From Shewanella sp. MTB7 (GTDB taxonomy: Bacteria; Pseudomonadota; Gammaproteobacteria; Enterobacterales; Shewanellaceae): a stretch of 64,000 nucleotides of DNA. Below the pieces are notes generated by a model that worked only from the letters and a program-made list of their open reading frames with translations, ran no database searches and was not told the origin of the DNA. Of this stretch, positions 9,398 through 19,894 are shown one piece after another (position 1 is the first letter of the stretch; each line of letters begins with the position of its first letter). The position numbers and the translations under genes are program-made. The DNA lies in NCBI RefSeq assembly GCF_027571385.1, contig NZ_CP085636.1:5194501-5258500 (forward strand), in the 5' to 3' direction.

Positions 9398-9424
9398 AAA
9401 GCCTCAGTAAAATGTTAGGGCTTT
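9398..9424 (-). terminator. Terminator of the late operon
   Basis: An AAAGCC/GGCTTT stem flanked by T-rich sequence lies 9 bp beyond the last late gene, before the phage left end. Confidence 0.5.
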
Positions 9425-9432
9425 TATTCATA

Positions 9433-9810
9433 CTAGATATCCACCTCTTTACTCGTAGTCGCCTCAGCAAACTCAGGCAAGCCTAATAAGTAAGCATAGG
9501 CCGCTTCTCTGGGAGTTAAGTCAGTATAAGTTTCATCATCTAGACGTAACTGAAAGACTTTAACGTGACGACCCTCTCTATACGTATCAATCGGTGGTAA
9601 TTTATCGGTAACTGCCTGTTCACTAGCAAATACTCCCAGTTGGAAATTACAGTTATGTGTCCCACCTTCATGAGATAAAACCTCATTATCATCATTGAGG
9701 CTTTCACTAATATTCGCACTGTTACTTGTGGCTAGTTGTGTGATAACCAAGCAAGGGTTTTGCACAGTAAGGCTTGATGCGAGGGTTAATTGCTCTAATA
9801 GTAAAGACAT
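9433..9810 (-). CDS. Phage protein of unknown function, last gene of the tail operon
   Basis: This 125-residue protein matches no family I recognise. The C-terminal half (VFQLRLDDETYTDLTPREAA) looks folded and acidic, and there is no signal or membrane segment. It lies 13 bp downstream of the tail-tip gene and just before the operon terminator, so a tail-tip accessory or tail-fibre assembly role is a reasonable guess. Confidence 0.65.
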   Translation of the reverse strand: MSLLLEQLTLASSLTVQNPCLVITQLATSNSANISESLNDDNEVLSHEGGTHNCNFQLGVFASEQAVTDKLPPIDTYREGRHVKVFQLRLDDETYTDLTPREAAYAYLLGLPEFAEATTSKEVDI

Positions 9811-9823
9811 AATGGTTCCTTGA

Positions 9824-12800
9824 TTATTGTTCAGTAATTAACAGGGTTAGATTTTGATTGTGAATATTTTGAGTCGCATGAAAACGTATCTGACTAATGA
9901 CTTTTATCCGGTAATGAAAATCATTGGTACTGGTGTTGTTATCTACAGTGGTCGATGAACCGCTTAAATGTTCAAAGCTGTGGTAACGATTCGTTTCCTG
10001 GTCATACTCAACTGTCGTAGTGCCGTTAAATATTCCGCTGGATATCGTGCTCCATCCCCCACTTCCAATCTTCCTTTGTAATTGCCAGCTAAGCTTAGGC
10101 TGTGCAGGATTCGTGCTATTACTTGTACTTGAGTAAGAGGCCGAGAGATAGAATGAAACCACCACCGTTTTACTATTACCATTAGTACCAAAAGGGCCAA
10201 TAGTCAGCGGATAGCTATTGCTCGGGTATGGGGTTTTAACGGTGACAGTGCCACCATTTTTAAAGACGCCTGCCGACAAAGTTCCACCAAAATATGCATC
10301 ACCATTAGCCGAAAGATATGTAATGGCGTTCGACTTTTTAAGTGCGTTGTAGTTAGGATTTGTCCCCGTGAGCAACTTAGGCCCGTACCACTCAACCAGA
10401 CCATCAGGTCCAAACGGAGTCGCGCGCATCACTTTCATGAAGCCAGTGCCGACAAGACGAAATTCACCGCCCTGAATGATGGGGGATTCAATCAACTGAC
10501 TCGCCTTAAAATGGCGTCCCTCGATGGCATCAGCGGCAATAGCATTGGCCGTTAAGCCGCCAAAGGTTGCAAGTTGGGCCGTTAACTGATTAAACAGAGC
10601 TGATGTACCTACAAGCTTTGTAATAAGCGCGGTATCAACTGACAGTTCATTGGCCGTTAAGCCTCCAAAGCTGGCCAATTTAGCTTTTAACGTGTTGAAT
10701 AGACCTGTGTTAGCCAGGAACTGATTTGCCGAAATAATACCGCCGCCAACGTCAGTCACTGAAGGGTTAAACCAGTAATCCTCAGTGTTCACTCCAGCGT
10801 TATAGTAATTAAGTGCCCTTAACCTAACTTGCTTAGTACCCGGTTTTAATTTACAAATTGACCACACATTAAGTGAGTCAGGCACAGCGGCAATATCCAC
10901 TTCACTGCCGACGATATAACCGCGCATCTGATGTGTTGCTCCAGTAGCAATATCACCCGACCAAAAATAAAAGTTAGTCGTGGATGACCCACCACTCCTA
11001 GTGCTCGCATTATAGTATTCGACACTGCCATCCGGCCCCCCTGTCGCATGCATACCAAAATAGCGCGTCCCCGTTGCGCCGCCACTTTTACGATAAATGC
11101 TAAAGTTCACTTCATAGATTTTGGTGTGGTCAATATCAAAGTAACTTGAGAGACCTTGGTAATTACCGGAAGTAATAACCTGCATAGCCTTCACGGTTTG
11201 ACCTTTATGCACATGATTAACTAACGGCTTTGTAGACCAACCCGTTGTCTCTCCCGTCGCTGTAAAGTTATTCACAAGATTTCGGGCACGAACATCGAGC
11301 TTTTCAGTGGTAATGGCCTTAGCCGCTATGGCATTGGCCGCTAACCCGCCAAATTGGCCAAACTGGGCCTGAATTTGATTAAATAACCCTTGGTCTGCAA
11401 TCAACTTCTGAATTAATGCGATGTCAACTTGCAACTTATCTGCCGTCACTGCATTGGCTTGCAGATGAATAGTGGCAATCGCTAAGGCAGCAATAGTCTC
11501 AGCTGTAAGTCCACCAAAATTCGCCATTTTTGATTTTAACTGGGCAAATTGAGCAGCATAACCAATCAAATATTGAATGGTGATATTGCCCATTAATACC
11601 GCATTTAAACGCTCAAGATTAAGGGTTGTGACCGAGGCTGGGGCATAAGAATCATAACTGTTGTTTGAATGGTCATAATACAAGTCTTGATTGTAATAAG
11701 GCGTAGCATTTAACGGCTGATCACTGCCAAAATGATACGATGCGCCACCAGGCCCACCGCCACGCAGCATAAAACAAAAGCTTTTATTATTATTGCAGTG
11801 GAAGAGATCGGCCAACAACGTTGTATAAGTTGAGGCATTCTGCACAAGGTGTGACTTATATGTAGCGCCTCCCCAGCCGCCAAAATTCCCCTCCCAATGC
11901 AACATGAGAGAGCCTTTGTGAGTCGGTATCCACCAATCATCTGGCCCTTGCTCGTAATAACTTCTCCATATCTTAATATTACGGTTCGCGTACTGATCAC
12001 CACCATGGATGATCACTGGGTAATACCGATTAGAATCACCATAGACGACTAATCGCTGATAATGGGGTAAACCCGATTTGGATAAACTGTTTTTCAGCTG
12101 TCCAGACTCAACCAGCGTTAAACGACTATCAAGTGTCGATAACGCATAACTACTGGCACTTGCCTCGGCTAAATTAGCTTTGGATAATGCATAAGTCTCC
12201 GCAGCGGCTTGCGCACTGTTCGCCTTATTGCTCGCATCGGTACTGGCAGATAAACGGGCATCGTTGAGGTTAGATAATGGCTGTAAATTTATGTTACGGA
12301 TACCCGCCGCAACATTTACAAAAGAGGAGTCCATATAAAGTTTAAGGTTTACTGGGGCACTCACCGTTCGCACCACCACGCCATTAATGAAGTATTTAAC
12401 CTGAGTGCCGTCATAAGCCACAGATAAGGTGTCACCAACCACTGGGGCTACTGCTAACACCATCCCTTTGCTTAGCCCGCCTTCATAGACATAATACAAA
12501 CTATTCGTGGGATAAAACGCATAATCAAGAGTGTTATAGCTAGCGTTAGAACTGGGATCGGCATTTAAACCAAACATAAAGCGGATCGCCCCCGCATTAC
12601 CACTGGCGATGGTACAAGAGGCAACGGCACCACCTGTGAATGACTCTTTAGAATAAGCTTGTGAAGACCAATCACCTTGATAGCTCCCCGTTCTTGCCAC
12701 GCTGCGACCCGTGGCAACCACGGCCCCCGTTGTTACCAGCTCAATATCAACCGAAGCCGCAATAGCAGAACCTTGCGCCGCCGCAGCCTTATTCAAAGCA

Positions 12801-15334
12801 TCTAACGCAGCATTGGCCTCGGCAACACTTTGAGCATTATTAGCCTTGGTGGTGGCATCATTGGCCGCTGTAGATATCGCGCTACTCTTAGCAGCATCAG
12901 CCTTAGCCTGTGCCCCCGTAGGCGTTTCACCGCCTAAGCTATCTGCATTGATCCCCTGATTAAGCAGTTTATTAGCATCAAGCAAATCATTAGACAGCGA
13001 GTTGTTATTTAACGCATCTTGCAGGGCTAACAAGTCTTTGCTTCCGCCAGGCAACTTGCCAGCCATCAGATTATCAAGCGCAAGCTCTTCACTTGGAGTA
13101 AAAATACTCCCAATATCAGCAGCTATACGAGACCAGGCATAATCTTGATAATTTCCACTTGGGGTGGCGACGCTCTTCTCGTTAGCAACCCCCATATAAG
13201 CTTTGCCATCAGATAAAGTGCTGTCCGTAGTAAACCCCGCTCCTTCGTTATCATCAGCCCAAGCAAACCAGGTATAAGCACCTAGTCGCGCACCTATCTC
13301 GTTTTCAATCAGATTAAGAATGGCGGTTGGATCATCACTGGTTTGCGCCAATACAGGGCCGAACCAGGCACTGTGTCCAAAATTATTAATTGAGCGAGCC
13401 CAAATATAATGACTGGTATTAGGACTGCGACTCGGCCAGATAACTTCTTTACCTTTGCCTATTACAGCGGCACCGTTAAGGTCATTGCTTAAGCTTCCCA
13501 TGACCTCAAACTCTGTGGTATTGGCGATTAAGGTTGAGGTGGTTGGACGTAACAGTAACTCAAGCGGCCCCGCGTTAACCTCAATTCCCACTACCGGCGG
13601 GGGCGCGCTGGCTCCTATAGATAACATGGCCGCCACGTTGGAGCGATTGGCAAACATGTTCACCGCCCATACGCTGATGTGATAACTACCAGCATCGAGT
13701 TTAGGGATATGATCGCGAGGGATGTCCGGATTGGCCTGATAAACCAGATCGCCTGTGGTGTTTGCCACTTCGAGACGATATCGATAACTCGAATTTTCAC
13801 CTGGAGCAGACCAGCTAAGCACTCCCTGCCAGTTAGCGTCATCCCCAAGCGCTTGCCACATCAGATTGCGGACTGTGGGAACATTCGAAGGGTTAGGTAA
13901 ATACGTATTGGCAGCTAAATCTCGCTGGGTATAACTTCCCATAGCAAAATCAAATATTGCTGGGGTTGATTCACGTAAAATAAGGTTAACTGGCTTCCCA
14001 TAATCAAATACCCAATCAGCCACCATAAAGGTGCCATTGATCCCCAGCTCAGGCAGTTGCAACTGCACAACCGTGCCTACCGAAACCGACAAACCAATCA
14101 TCTTACAAGGGAACGTGACCTGCATACCTGCACGGTTCATTTCGAGATGAAGTTTAGCCAGACGCTGCGCAGTCCAGTTAGACTGAGTGAACGGCAGATC
14201 TATATCATGATCGATATATTCATCATTATCTTGGGCCCGATAATAATCTGACTCATACGGGCTGAAATCTGTAGGCTGATAAAAGTTATCAGGGTCAACA
14301 AAGGTGCCTCGCACTGCATTGCATAAACTGGCTCTGGGTGTATACGGGCGAACATCAATCTCACCCGCACAATCATCTTCATTCAGCGTGACGACTGTAG
14401 GCCCTTGATACACACCAGCATAAAGATGATATTTCCCGCCGACATAGACCTGCATACCCGCACCAGCAGACAGTAACTTCTCTAATACAGAGGCCGGACT
14501 GGTATCTTGATTATAAGTCCCATTACAGCAATAACGGCGTTCAAACTCTTCACTTTGATATTCCACCTGTTGATCACTGTCATTCGCAGCACTCGCATAG
14601 CTGACATAGTCAACCTCGCTGGGCAATGCACCCACACCAGATTCAAAACAGGTATAGTCCAGCACACACAAGGCCCAGTTTTCACTCCACTGCCAGGTAG
14701 AATCATCATCAAATCGGTGACTACCAGTACCGCCAGCGCTGCTGTCTAAACGCGGATCGTACACTCGCTTCCCTTTCACCAGCGCCTTGATATTCGGCAC
14801 GCCATTGGGAAACACTTCATTATTGTGCTTAAGACGCACATACAGATAAGTGATCCCATAACCAATGTGTTTATCTGTCCAGGCCAGGCATTGAGCAACC
14901 AAGGTACTATCAGCGGTTGTTTGATCGCCTAAATGCGCTTTAACCATCGCATCGTTGCGATACTGTCCTTCCATACCGGTTGCAGGCGTCCAAGCGAGAT
15001 CATCCCCAAAATAGACCTCTTCGATGGCATCACATTGATGACCAGCCAACGCGATAACGAGGTGTAGATATTCATTATCATTTCCGCTTTCTTCCACAAA
15101 AATGAGCGGGCCAGAGACCATTGCACGGCCATAAATACCGCGGCGTGCTTCCGCCGGACTGCGCAACATCTGCTGCTGCGCATAGGCCTCATTGGAAAAG
15201 CTAGGTGCTGACACCGAGGGTGTCATTGCATAACTGAAGGCAGCAGCGGCCACCCCAATCGCAATCGCAGCGCCAACGGACACCGCTCCGGCAGCTGCCA
15301 CACCAACGGCAATACCGATTATGACTGGCGGCAT
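9824..15334 (-). CDS. Tail tip / host-specificity protein (lambda J-like)
   Basis: This 1836-residue protein is the largest gene of the phage. It has an N-terminal Ala/Gly/Val-rich hydrophobic segment, then the baseplate-like J region (PAEARRGIYGRAMVSGPLIF). Fibronectin-III-like domains follow near residues 480-680, then an Ala-rich helical stretch around 760-870. The distal part has four related modules of the type LF-x-A-x-FGGL-x-AN-x-IA, and a beta-rich C-terminus. By analogy with lambda J and B3-type tail tips it should form the tail tip and contact the host receptor. It overlaps the upstream peptidase-like gene by 16 bp. Confidence 0.85.
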   Translation of the reverse strand: MPPVIIGIAVGVAAAGAVSVGAAIAIGVAAAAFSYAMTPSVSAPSFSNEAYAQQQMLRSPAEARRGIYGRAMVSGPLIFVEESGNDNEYLHLVIALAGHQCDAIEEVYFGDDLAWTPATGMEGQYRNDAMVKAHLGDQTTADSTLVAQCLAWTDKHIGYGITYLYVRLKHNNEVFPNGVPNIKALVKGKRVYDPRLDSSAGGTGSHRFDDDSTWQWSENWALCVLDYTCFESGVGALPSEVDYVSYASAANDSDQQVEYQSEEFERRYCCNGTYNQDTSPASVLEKLLSAGAGMQVYVGGKYHLYAGVYQGPTVVTLNEDDCAGEIDVRPYTPRASLCNAVRGTFVDPDNFYQPTDFSPYESDYYRAQDNDEYIDHDIDLPFTQSNWTAQRLAKLHLEMNRAGMQVTFPCKMIGLSVSVGTVVQLQLPELGINGTFMVADWVFDYGKPVNLILRESTPAIFDFAMGSYTQRDLAANTYLPNPSNVPTVRNLMWQALGDDANWQGVLSWSAPGENSSYRYRLEVANTTGDLVYQANPDIPRDHIPKLDAGSYHISVWAVNMFANRSNVAAMLSIGASAPPPVVGIEVNAGPLELLLRPTTSTLIANTTEFEVMGSLSNDLNGAAVIGKGKEVIWPSRSPNTSHYIWARSINNFGHSAWFGPVLAQTSDDPTAILNLIENEIGARLGAYTWFAWADDNEGAGFTTDSTLSDGKAYMGVANEKSVATPSGNYQDYAWSRIAADIGSIFTPSEELALDNLMAGKLPGGSKDLLALQDALNNNSLSNDLLDANKLLNQGINADSLGGETPTGAQAKADAAKSSAISTAANDATTKANNAQSVAEANAALDALNKAAAAQGSAIAASVDIELVTTGAVVATGRSVARTGSYQGDWSSQAYSKESFTGGAVASCTIASGNAGAIRFMFGLNADPSSNASYNTLDYAFYPTNSLYYVYEGGLSKGMVLAVAPVVGDTLSVAYDGTQVKYFINGVVVRTVSAPVNLKLYMDSSFVNVAAGIRNINLQPLSNLNDARLSASTDASNKANSAQAAAETYALSKANLAEASASSYALSTLDSRLTLVESGQLKNSLSKSGLPHYQRLVVYGDSNRYYPVIIHGGDQYANRNIKIWRSYYEQGPDDWWIPTHKGSLMLHWEGNFGGWGGATYKSHLVQNASTYTTLLADLFHCNNNKSFCFMLRGGGPGGASYHFGSDQPLNATPYYNQDLYYDHSNNSYDSYAPASVTTLNLERLNAVLMGNITIQYLIGYAAQFAQLKSKMANFGGLTAETIAALAIATIHLQANAVTADKLQVDIALIQKLIADQGLFNQIQAQFGQFGGLAANAIAAKAITTEKLDVRARNLVNNFTATGETTGWSTKPLVNHVHKGQTVKAMQVITSGNYQGLSSYFDIDHTKIYEVNFSIYRKSGGATGTRYFGMHATGGPDGSVEYYNASTRSGGSSTTNFYFWSGDIATGATHQMRGYIVGSEVDIAAVPDSLNVWSICKLKPGTKQVRLRALNYYNAGVNTEDYWFNPSVTDVGGGIISANQFLANTGLFNTLKAKLASFGGLTANELSVDTALITKLVGTSALFNQLTAQLATFGGLTANAIAADAIEGRHFKASQLIESPIIQGGEFRLVGTGFMKVMRATPFGPDGLVEWYGPKLLTGTNPNYNALKKSNAITYLSANGDAYFGGTLSAGVFKNGGTVTVKTPYPSNSYPLTIGPFGTNGNSKTVVVSFYLSASYSSTSNSTNPAQPKLSWQLQRKIGSGGWSTISSGIFNGTTTVEYDQETNRYHSFEHLSGSSTTVDNNTSTNDFHYRIKVISQIRFHATQNIHNQNLTLLITEQ

Positions 15335-15723
15335 GACACCCTCCAGCCTTTAATGACTTCATCCACCGCTAAATGAGACACACCACTGGGCGTCATGACC
15401 CATACGATTGCTCCCCACACAATGCCCAATGTTGGCTCATCGACATGATTCATCACCAAGGCGATATCCCCCCGTGTGAGTTGCAGTGGTGCGAGAGACT
15501 GACCCAAACGGTCGTTAGCAATCTCCTCAATAGCGTTAAAACCTGCTCGTTTGAGGGCACGTTTAGCGCCCAGTTCGGTACGGTACTTACCTCTTAAGAC
15601 CTGTGCTGGATCAACTTCTGTGACAAGGCGCACCCAATCCGCAGCGAACAAGCAACAATCTTGCTTACCCCAAGCAAAAGGTCTGTCACGTTTTCCGGCA
15701 ATAAAGGCTTCAAATTGCACCAT
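15319..15723 (-). CDS. Tail-assembly NlpC/P60-like protein (DUF6950-type)
   Basis: This 134-residue protein has an N-terminal PFAWGKQDCCLFAADWV stretch matching the catalytic-Cys region of NlpC/P60-like tail proteins, followed by a conserved LRGKY segment. In siphophages this position (lambda K-like) is a peptidoglycan-directed or tail-tip assembly protein. The second catalytic residue is not obvious, so enzymatic activity is uncertain. It overlaps the tail-tip gene. Confidence 0.7.
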   Translation of the reverse strand: MVQFEAFIAGKRDRPFAWGKQDCCLFAADWVRLVTEVDPAQVLRGKYRTELGAKRALKRAGFNAIEEIANDRLGQSLAPLQLTRGDIALVMNHVDEPTLGIVWGAIVWVMTPSGVSHLAVDEVIKGWRVSCRQS

Positions 15724-15724
15724 C

Positions 15725-16342
15725 TTATTTCATCCTCTGTGTTCGACCTGAGCCACGGTTACTGCCCCCGCTTCCCCCAACAACTTTGCCTGGTACGCCC
15801 CAGTGGATCTCTTTTTCAGCCATTTGGGAGACAAATTCAAAGAAGTTATCATCACGATATCGAGAGATTTGGTCTGCGTGGGTGTAACGACGATTACGTG
15901 AGTTTTTCCAATCGACGCCGCGACTATTTAAATCGAGTTGAATGGTTGATGGGTTAGCAATGCGCACATTCATGACATCCATGCGACCAGCAAACAGCGT
16001 ATCGACAGCCACAATATTGCTATAGGGATCGAGTGCTGCGAGATACAACGCGCCGTGGCGATTCTGATATTTTTCACCTAGGGCAACGGCAGCCAATTCC
16101 TTTGGTATTCCCGATAATGTAAAGCGAAGACGATGAGGCTGAACCTTGCTGCCTTGTTTCACCGCCCCCACTTTCCCCAGCACGCCCGTGCCCTTAAACG
16201 TATGCTCCTGCCAAATGGCATCTCCAACACCACTGTGACAACGCAGCCAGCCAGACTCAAAATCCAACTCGGTCATCAAAATAGCACTCATGTCACGACG
16301 ACGTAGGTATTGCTGCATCTCTGGACTGGCAAATTCAATCAT
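15725..16342 (-). CDS. Minor tail protein, DUF2163/BR0599-like
   Basis: This 205-residue protein starts MIEFASPEMQQYL and contains a beta-rich core (FAGRMDVMNV) typical of the tail-hub proteins found between the tape measure and J genes of B3-like phages. The Gly/Ser/Arg-rich C-terminus is probably flexible. It directly precedes the NlpC-like gene. Confidence 0.65.
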   Translation of the reverse strand: MIEFASPEMQQYLRRRDMSAILMTELDFESGWLRCHSGVGDAIWQEHTFKGTGVLGKVGAVKQGSKVQPHRLRFTLSGIPKELAAVALGEKYQNRHGALYLAALDPYSNIVAVDTLFAGRMDVMNVRIANPSTIQLDLNSRGVDWKNSRNRRYTHADQISRYRDDNFFEFVSQMAEKEIHWGVPGKVVGGSGGSNRGSGRTQRMK

Positions 16343-16379
16343 GGTGTTAGCCTCCTCTCTGGTATTACGTTTATAGGGT

Positions 16380-16988
16380 TCATTGACTCACATCCTCAAT
16401 AAAAGTGAGTGTTAACCCTGAAAGCACTAAGCGTTTAGATGAGCGTCGACCGCCCTGATTGTCATCTTTTAACATCATGACTGCGCTCGCTTGTTGAGTG
16501 ATGATGGGTGAGCCATTGACGGGGGAGTAACGCAGTGGTGCTTCGAACGTCAGCAGGCAATTACCTAGACTATCCGCCATGGCATCACGGGTTAATATCA
16601 CCAGTTGATTCGCTATCTGACAGTAATCACCCAAACGCAAAAAACGCATGGATGGCGTGACACCACTGATATTGAGCTGTCCACCTAACTGGTTAGCACC
16701 ATTGACCACCGCATTTCCGCCAGCTAAACCGCGGGGTGAAGCAAAAGCATGATCCCACAACTGGATCCGTCCAGATGGCCCCCGTAACTGACTGACTAAG
16801 GCATGAAGCTCTGCCCCTTTGTCACGACTCAGGTTGCTAAAAGAGAGCTGAGCTTGCCAGTAAGCGCCAGGCAGGCTCATGGTCTGACGGGTGCCATTAA
16901 AGGGATTGCTAAATACCATGGTGCGAGGCACTAAACGCCAGTCACAACTGGTGGGATGAATATCGGTGGGAAAGGCGAGTATCATCAT
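16380..16988 (-). CDS. Tail protein (distal-tail/minor-tail type)
   Basis: The protein has 202 residues. I use the ATG at 16988, which overlaps the tape-measure stop as TAATG; an upstream start would add six residues. The sequence is beta-rich, with GRIQLWDHAFASPRG near the middle. Its place directly after the tape measure suggests a distal-tail/baseplate hub protein. The exact family is not recognised. Confidence 0.65.
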   Translation of the reverse strand: MMILAFPTDIHPTSCDWRLVPRTMVFSNPFNGTRQTMSLPGAYWQAQLSFSNLSRDKGAELHALVSQLRGPSGRIQLWDHAFASPRGLAGGNAVVNGANQLGGQLNISGVTPSMRFLRLGDYCQIANQLVILTRDAMADSLGNCLLTFEAPLRYSPVNGSPIITQQASAVMMLKDDNQGGRRSSKRLVLSGLTLTFIEDVSQ

Positions 16989-19894
16989 TAGCCCCCAGCC
17001 TGCCACACGTCACCGCGTTGATTTAAGTCATCAACCACCGCTGATTTCGTTAGTGCGACCAGCTCAGGTAATACTTGCTCTAAGGTGTCCACATCACGTT
17101 GGTTATTTACCACGATGGTGTTGTGCTGCTCAATCGAGACATTACGCCCACCTTTATTCGGGCTTGAACTCGCTGTCATCGCGTTCATCAAGGTTTGCTG
17201 TTGGTTGCGGGTATAGACCGTCTCGCCACCATCGAGGAGATAGGTACCTTCGCGGGGGATGGTTCCGCCACCATGAAATTGACCAATGATGGATGGAATA
17301 AGTGCCATCGCAGCCATCATGGCCATCATCCCGAAAGAGGGCGCACCGCCCATGGTCGCTATCGATGCAGTAACGGCTGCCGGAGCCATCGACGCCGTGA
17401 TTGAAGCTCCAGTGGCCGCTGCTGTGGTGGTCGCTGTCGCCGCTGACGTTGTCATGATGCTCTGTTCTATCGCCGCCATTGCCAGTTTCTTAACGCTAAT
17501 TTCAACCAATCCGGCAACCACACTTTTCAACGCCCCTTTGCCTATGCTCATCATGGCATCACCAAAGTTTTTCGACTCGAACAGTGCATCTGCAGTTGCA
17601 CTACCAATGCCTGCAGCAAACCTATCGAAGGACTCTGACCACATGGCATCGAACTGAGTGGATACACCGCCATTAATCTCACTCATCGCCATTGCATGGC
17701 GCTGCTGCTCAGCTTCAATCAACAGGTTTATCTGATTACGTTTAAGGGCTTCAGATCCTGGCGTGTTCTGCAGTTCATCATTCAATATCCCTAGGTTCTC
17801 ACTGTAATTTTGATTCTCACTGAAAGTAGGATCTAAATTGCCACGCAGTTGATCAAACTCGCTTGTTTCCTGTGGTGCTGCATACTCTTCCTTCAACGCG
17901 GCAAGCAGGGCTCGGCGTTTTTCCAGTGGCACATTAGTTTGTTCAAAGTAGATTTTAAGTAAGCGTTCCTTGTCGGCCACCTCATTGCTTGCTGCCGTCA
18001 GTGGATCTAATACCGCCAACAAACTCTTAAGCTGTTTTTCTTGTTCTTTCACTGCATCTGCCGCTTCTTTGGTTCCAACAGCGGCTTTTTTCTTCGCATC
18101 TAATGCTTTGGCTTCAAGTAATATTTGGGCATTAATGGCGGGATCGAGTTTTTTCAGCGAGCCATATTCAATCTCATAGCGCACTTTAGCCGCTTCACTC
18201 ACTTCACCATAAAGCTGCTTTTGCTTGGTTAACCTGTCCAGCAGCTGTTGTTGGGCTTTATCGACCGGTTTTTTGTTCTTTATCGTTGTGGGTTGCTTAT
18301 CAATGTTAGGTAAACCTTGATCAAACAACGCTTTTTGTGTCGCACTCGCTTCAGTCAACTTGTCGGTTAATTCACTGGCTTTGGTTTTCAAAACATCGAG
18401 TTTAACGTGCGATTGCAGCTCACCAGGTGTTCCTCTCAACAACAAAGCATGACCATTGACTCGCTCCATTTCAGCATTGGTTTTAATCAATTCACTGCGC
18501 CAGGCTTTCATCTGAGTGGAGAGCTTACTGATTTTGATTTGACGTTCTTGCTGGCTAAGCGCCTTAAATTGACCGTTAAGCTTTGCAACTTCCTCAGCCA
18601 AATTTAAGACTGGCTCTTTTGCCTCATCAGCCTGCATAGCAAAATAGGCAATCCCTGCCGCAGCCATCATGACAACGCCCACTGGCCCACCGGCTAAACT
18701 CATCGCCCCATTCATGGCGCGAGTGGCAAACGTCGCCCGATTTGTTGCGGCCGTGAGCGCCGCTCTTGCGGCGGTTAACCGCGTATCTGCAACAACAGCT
18801 TGGCCGGATGTCAGTACCCCTTTGCGTTGCGCCATCGCTTTTTGCAGCTCTGCTTGAGCCCCACTGATGGCCGCCGCTCTTGCCACGCCATCGGCGCGTG
18901 CTTTACTCAATGATGCAGTAGCTCCACTCACGGCAGCTGCACTGGTACGACTCATGGCAATGACTAACGCGCCGCCTAACACATCCATCAGCAGTTCAGC
19001 ATTGTCCGTCGACCACATTAAGCCTTCAGTAAGAGTGGATAAAACAGGGGTTAAACTTGAATTAATCGGGGTTTCAAAGGCGACAATAAGCTGCTGATAG
19101 GCATTTTTCATGTCACGAGACTGGGCGCTGATGTTGCTAGCCGTCGCGGCTGCAGCCCCATCATATTCGCCAAGCGCCTTGATAAGGTTGTTACGTAAGA
19201 AATCTGCAGTGACCTTGCCATCAAGCACCATTTGTCTGAAGCCACCTGCAGGTAGGCCAGCTGCTCTGTCCATCTTATTCAGCAGACCAGGCATAGGCTC
19301 AACCAATTGATTCAACTCTTCGGCGCGAACGATGGGCGAAGCTAACGCTTGAGACAGGCCATACATGGATTGACCTAACTGATTAGAGCTCGCTCCCAGT
19401 GCAGATTGAGCGTTACTCATACCTTCTAGTATTGTGCGAGCTTGAATTTGAGTGAGCAGACCTGAATCTTGCAGATTCAATAACGCCGCGTAGTTATCCG
19501 CTAATGGGATTAGCTCTTTGTGGTGCGCTCGGGTGATCTGCATCAGGTATTCTTCATTGGCAGCATAGGCAGCGGTTGTTCCAGATAAGCTCTGCAGGCG
19601 GGTACGGATATCTTGAAAGGCCGCTAAATCCTGAGTGATTTTTTGCCCTAGATTGATGGCTGACAATCCAGCAAACGCACCAACGGCATAACTGCCCATG
19701 CGTTTGAGTGATTTGCCTGCCGCATCGCCCTGGCGTTGCACCTTCGCTAACCCTTGCGCAGCCTTGTTACCTGCTGGAGCGGTACGGTTCAAGCGGGTAT
19801 TTAAGTCTGATACGACACGATCTGCACCTTTGACAGTACCAATCAGTTGTTTGCCATCTGCAGTTAAGGTCAACGCTAGCTTTAAATCACCCAT
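16988..19894 (-). CDS. Tape measure protein
   Basis: This 968-residue protein has the tape-measure N-terminal domain (residues 60-250, with AQSALGASSNQLGQSMYGLS and LNQLVEPMPGLLNKM). Coiled-coil and Ala-rich regions follow, with hydrophobic segments around 390-415 and 840-905 (MMAMMAAMALIPSIIGQF). Its length sets tail length; roughly 1.5 angstrom per residue would give about 145 nm, an estimate only. A 13-bp overlap links it to the chaperone gene. Confidence 0.9.
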   Translation of the reverse strand: MGDLKLALTLTADGKQLIGTVKGADRVVSDLNTRLNRTAPAGNKAAQGLAKVQRQGDAAGKSLKRMGSYAVGAFAGLSAINLGQKITQDLAAFQDIRTRLQSLSGTTAAYAANEEYLMQITRAHHKELIPLADNYAALLNLQDSGLLTQIQARTILEGMSNAQSALGASSNQLGQSMYGLSQALASPIVRAEELNQLVEPMPGLLNKMDRAAGLPAGGFRQMVLDGKVTADFLRNNLIKALGEYDGAAAATASNISAQSRDMKNAYQQLIVAFETPINSSLTPVLSTLTEGLMWSTDNAELLMDVLGGALVIAMSRTSAAAVSGATASLSKARADGVARAAAISGAQAELQKAMAQRKGVLTSGQAVVADTRLTAARAALTAATNRATFATRAMNGAMSLAGGPVGVVMMAAAGIAYFAMQADEAKEPVLNLAEEVAKLNGQFKALSQQERQIKISKLSTQMKAWRSELIKTNAEMERVNGHALLLRGTPGELQSHVKLDVLKTKASELTDKLTEASATQKALFDQGLPNIDKQPTTIKNKKPVDKAQQQLLDRLTKQKQLYGEVSEAAKVRYEIEYGSLKKLDPAINAQILLEAKALDAKKKAAVGTKEAADAVKEQEKQLKSLLAVLDPLTAASNEVADKERLLKIYFEQTNVPLEKRRALLAALKEEYAAPQETSEFDQLRGNLDPTFSENQNYSENLGILNDELQNTPGSEALKRNQINLLIEAEQQRHAMAMSEINGGVSTQFDAMWSESFDRFAAGIGSATADALFESKNFGDAMMSIGKGALKSVVAGLVEISVKKLAMAAIEQSIMTTSAATATTTAAATGASITASMAPAAVTASIATMGGAPSFGMMAMMAAMALIPSIIGQFHGGGTIPREGTYLLDGGETVYTRNQQQTLMNAMTASSSPNKGGRNVSIEQHNTIVVNNQRDVDTLEQVLPELVALTKSAVVDDLNQRGDVWQAGG

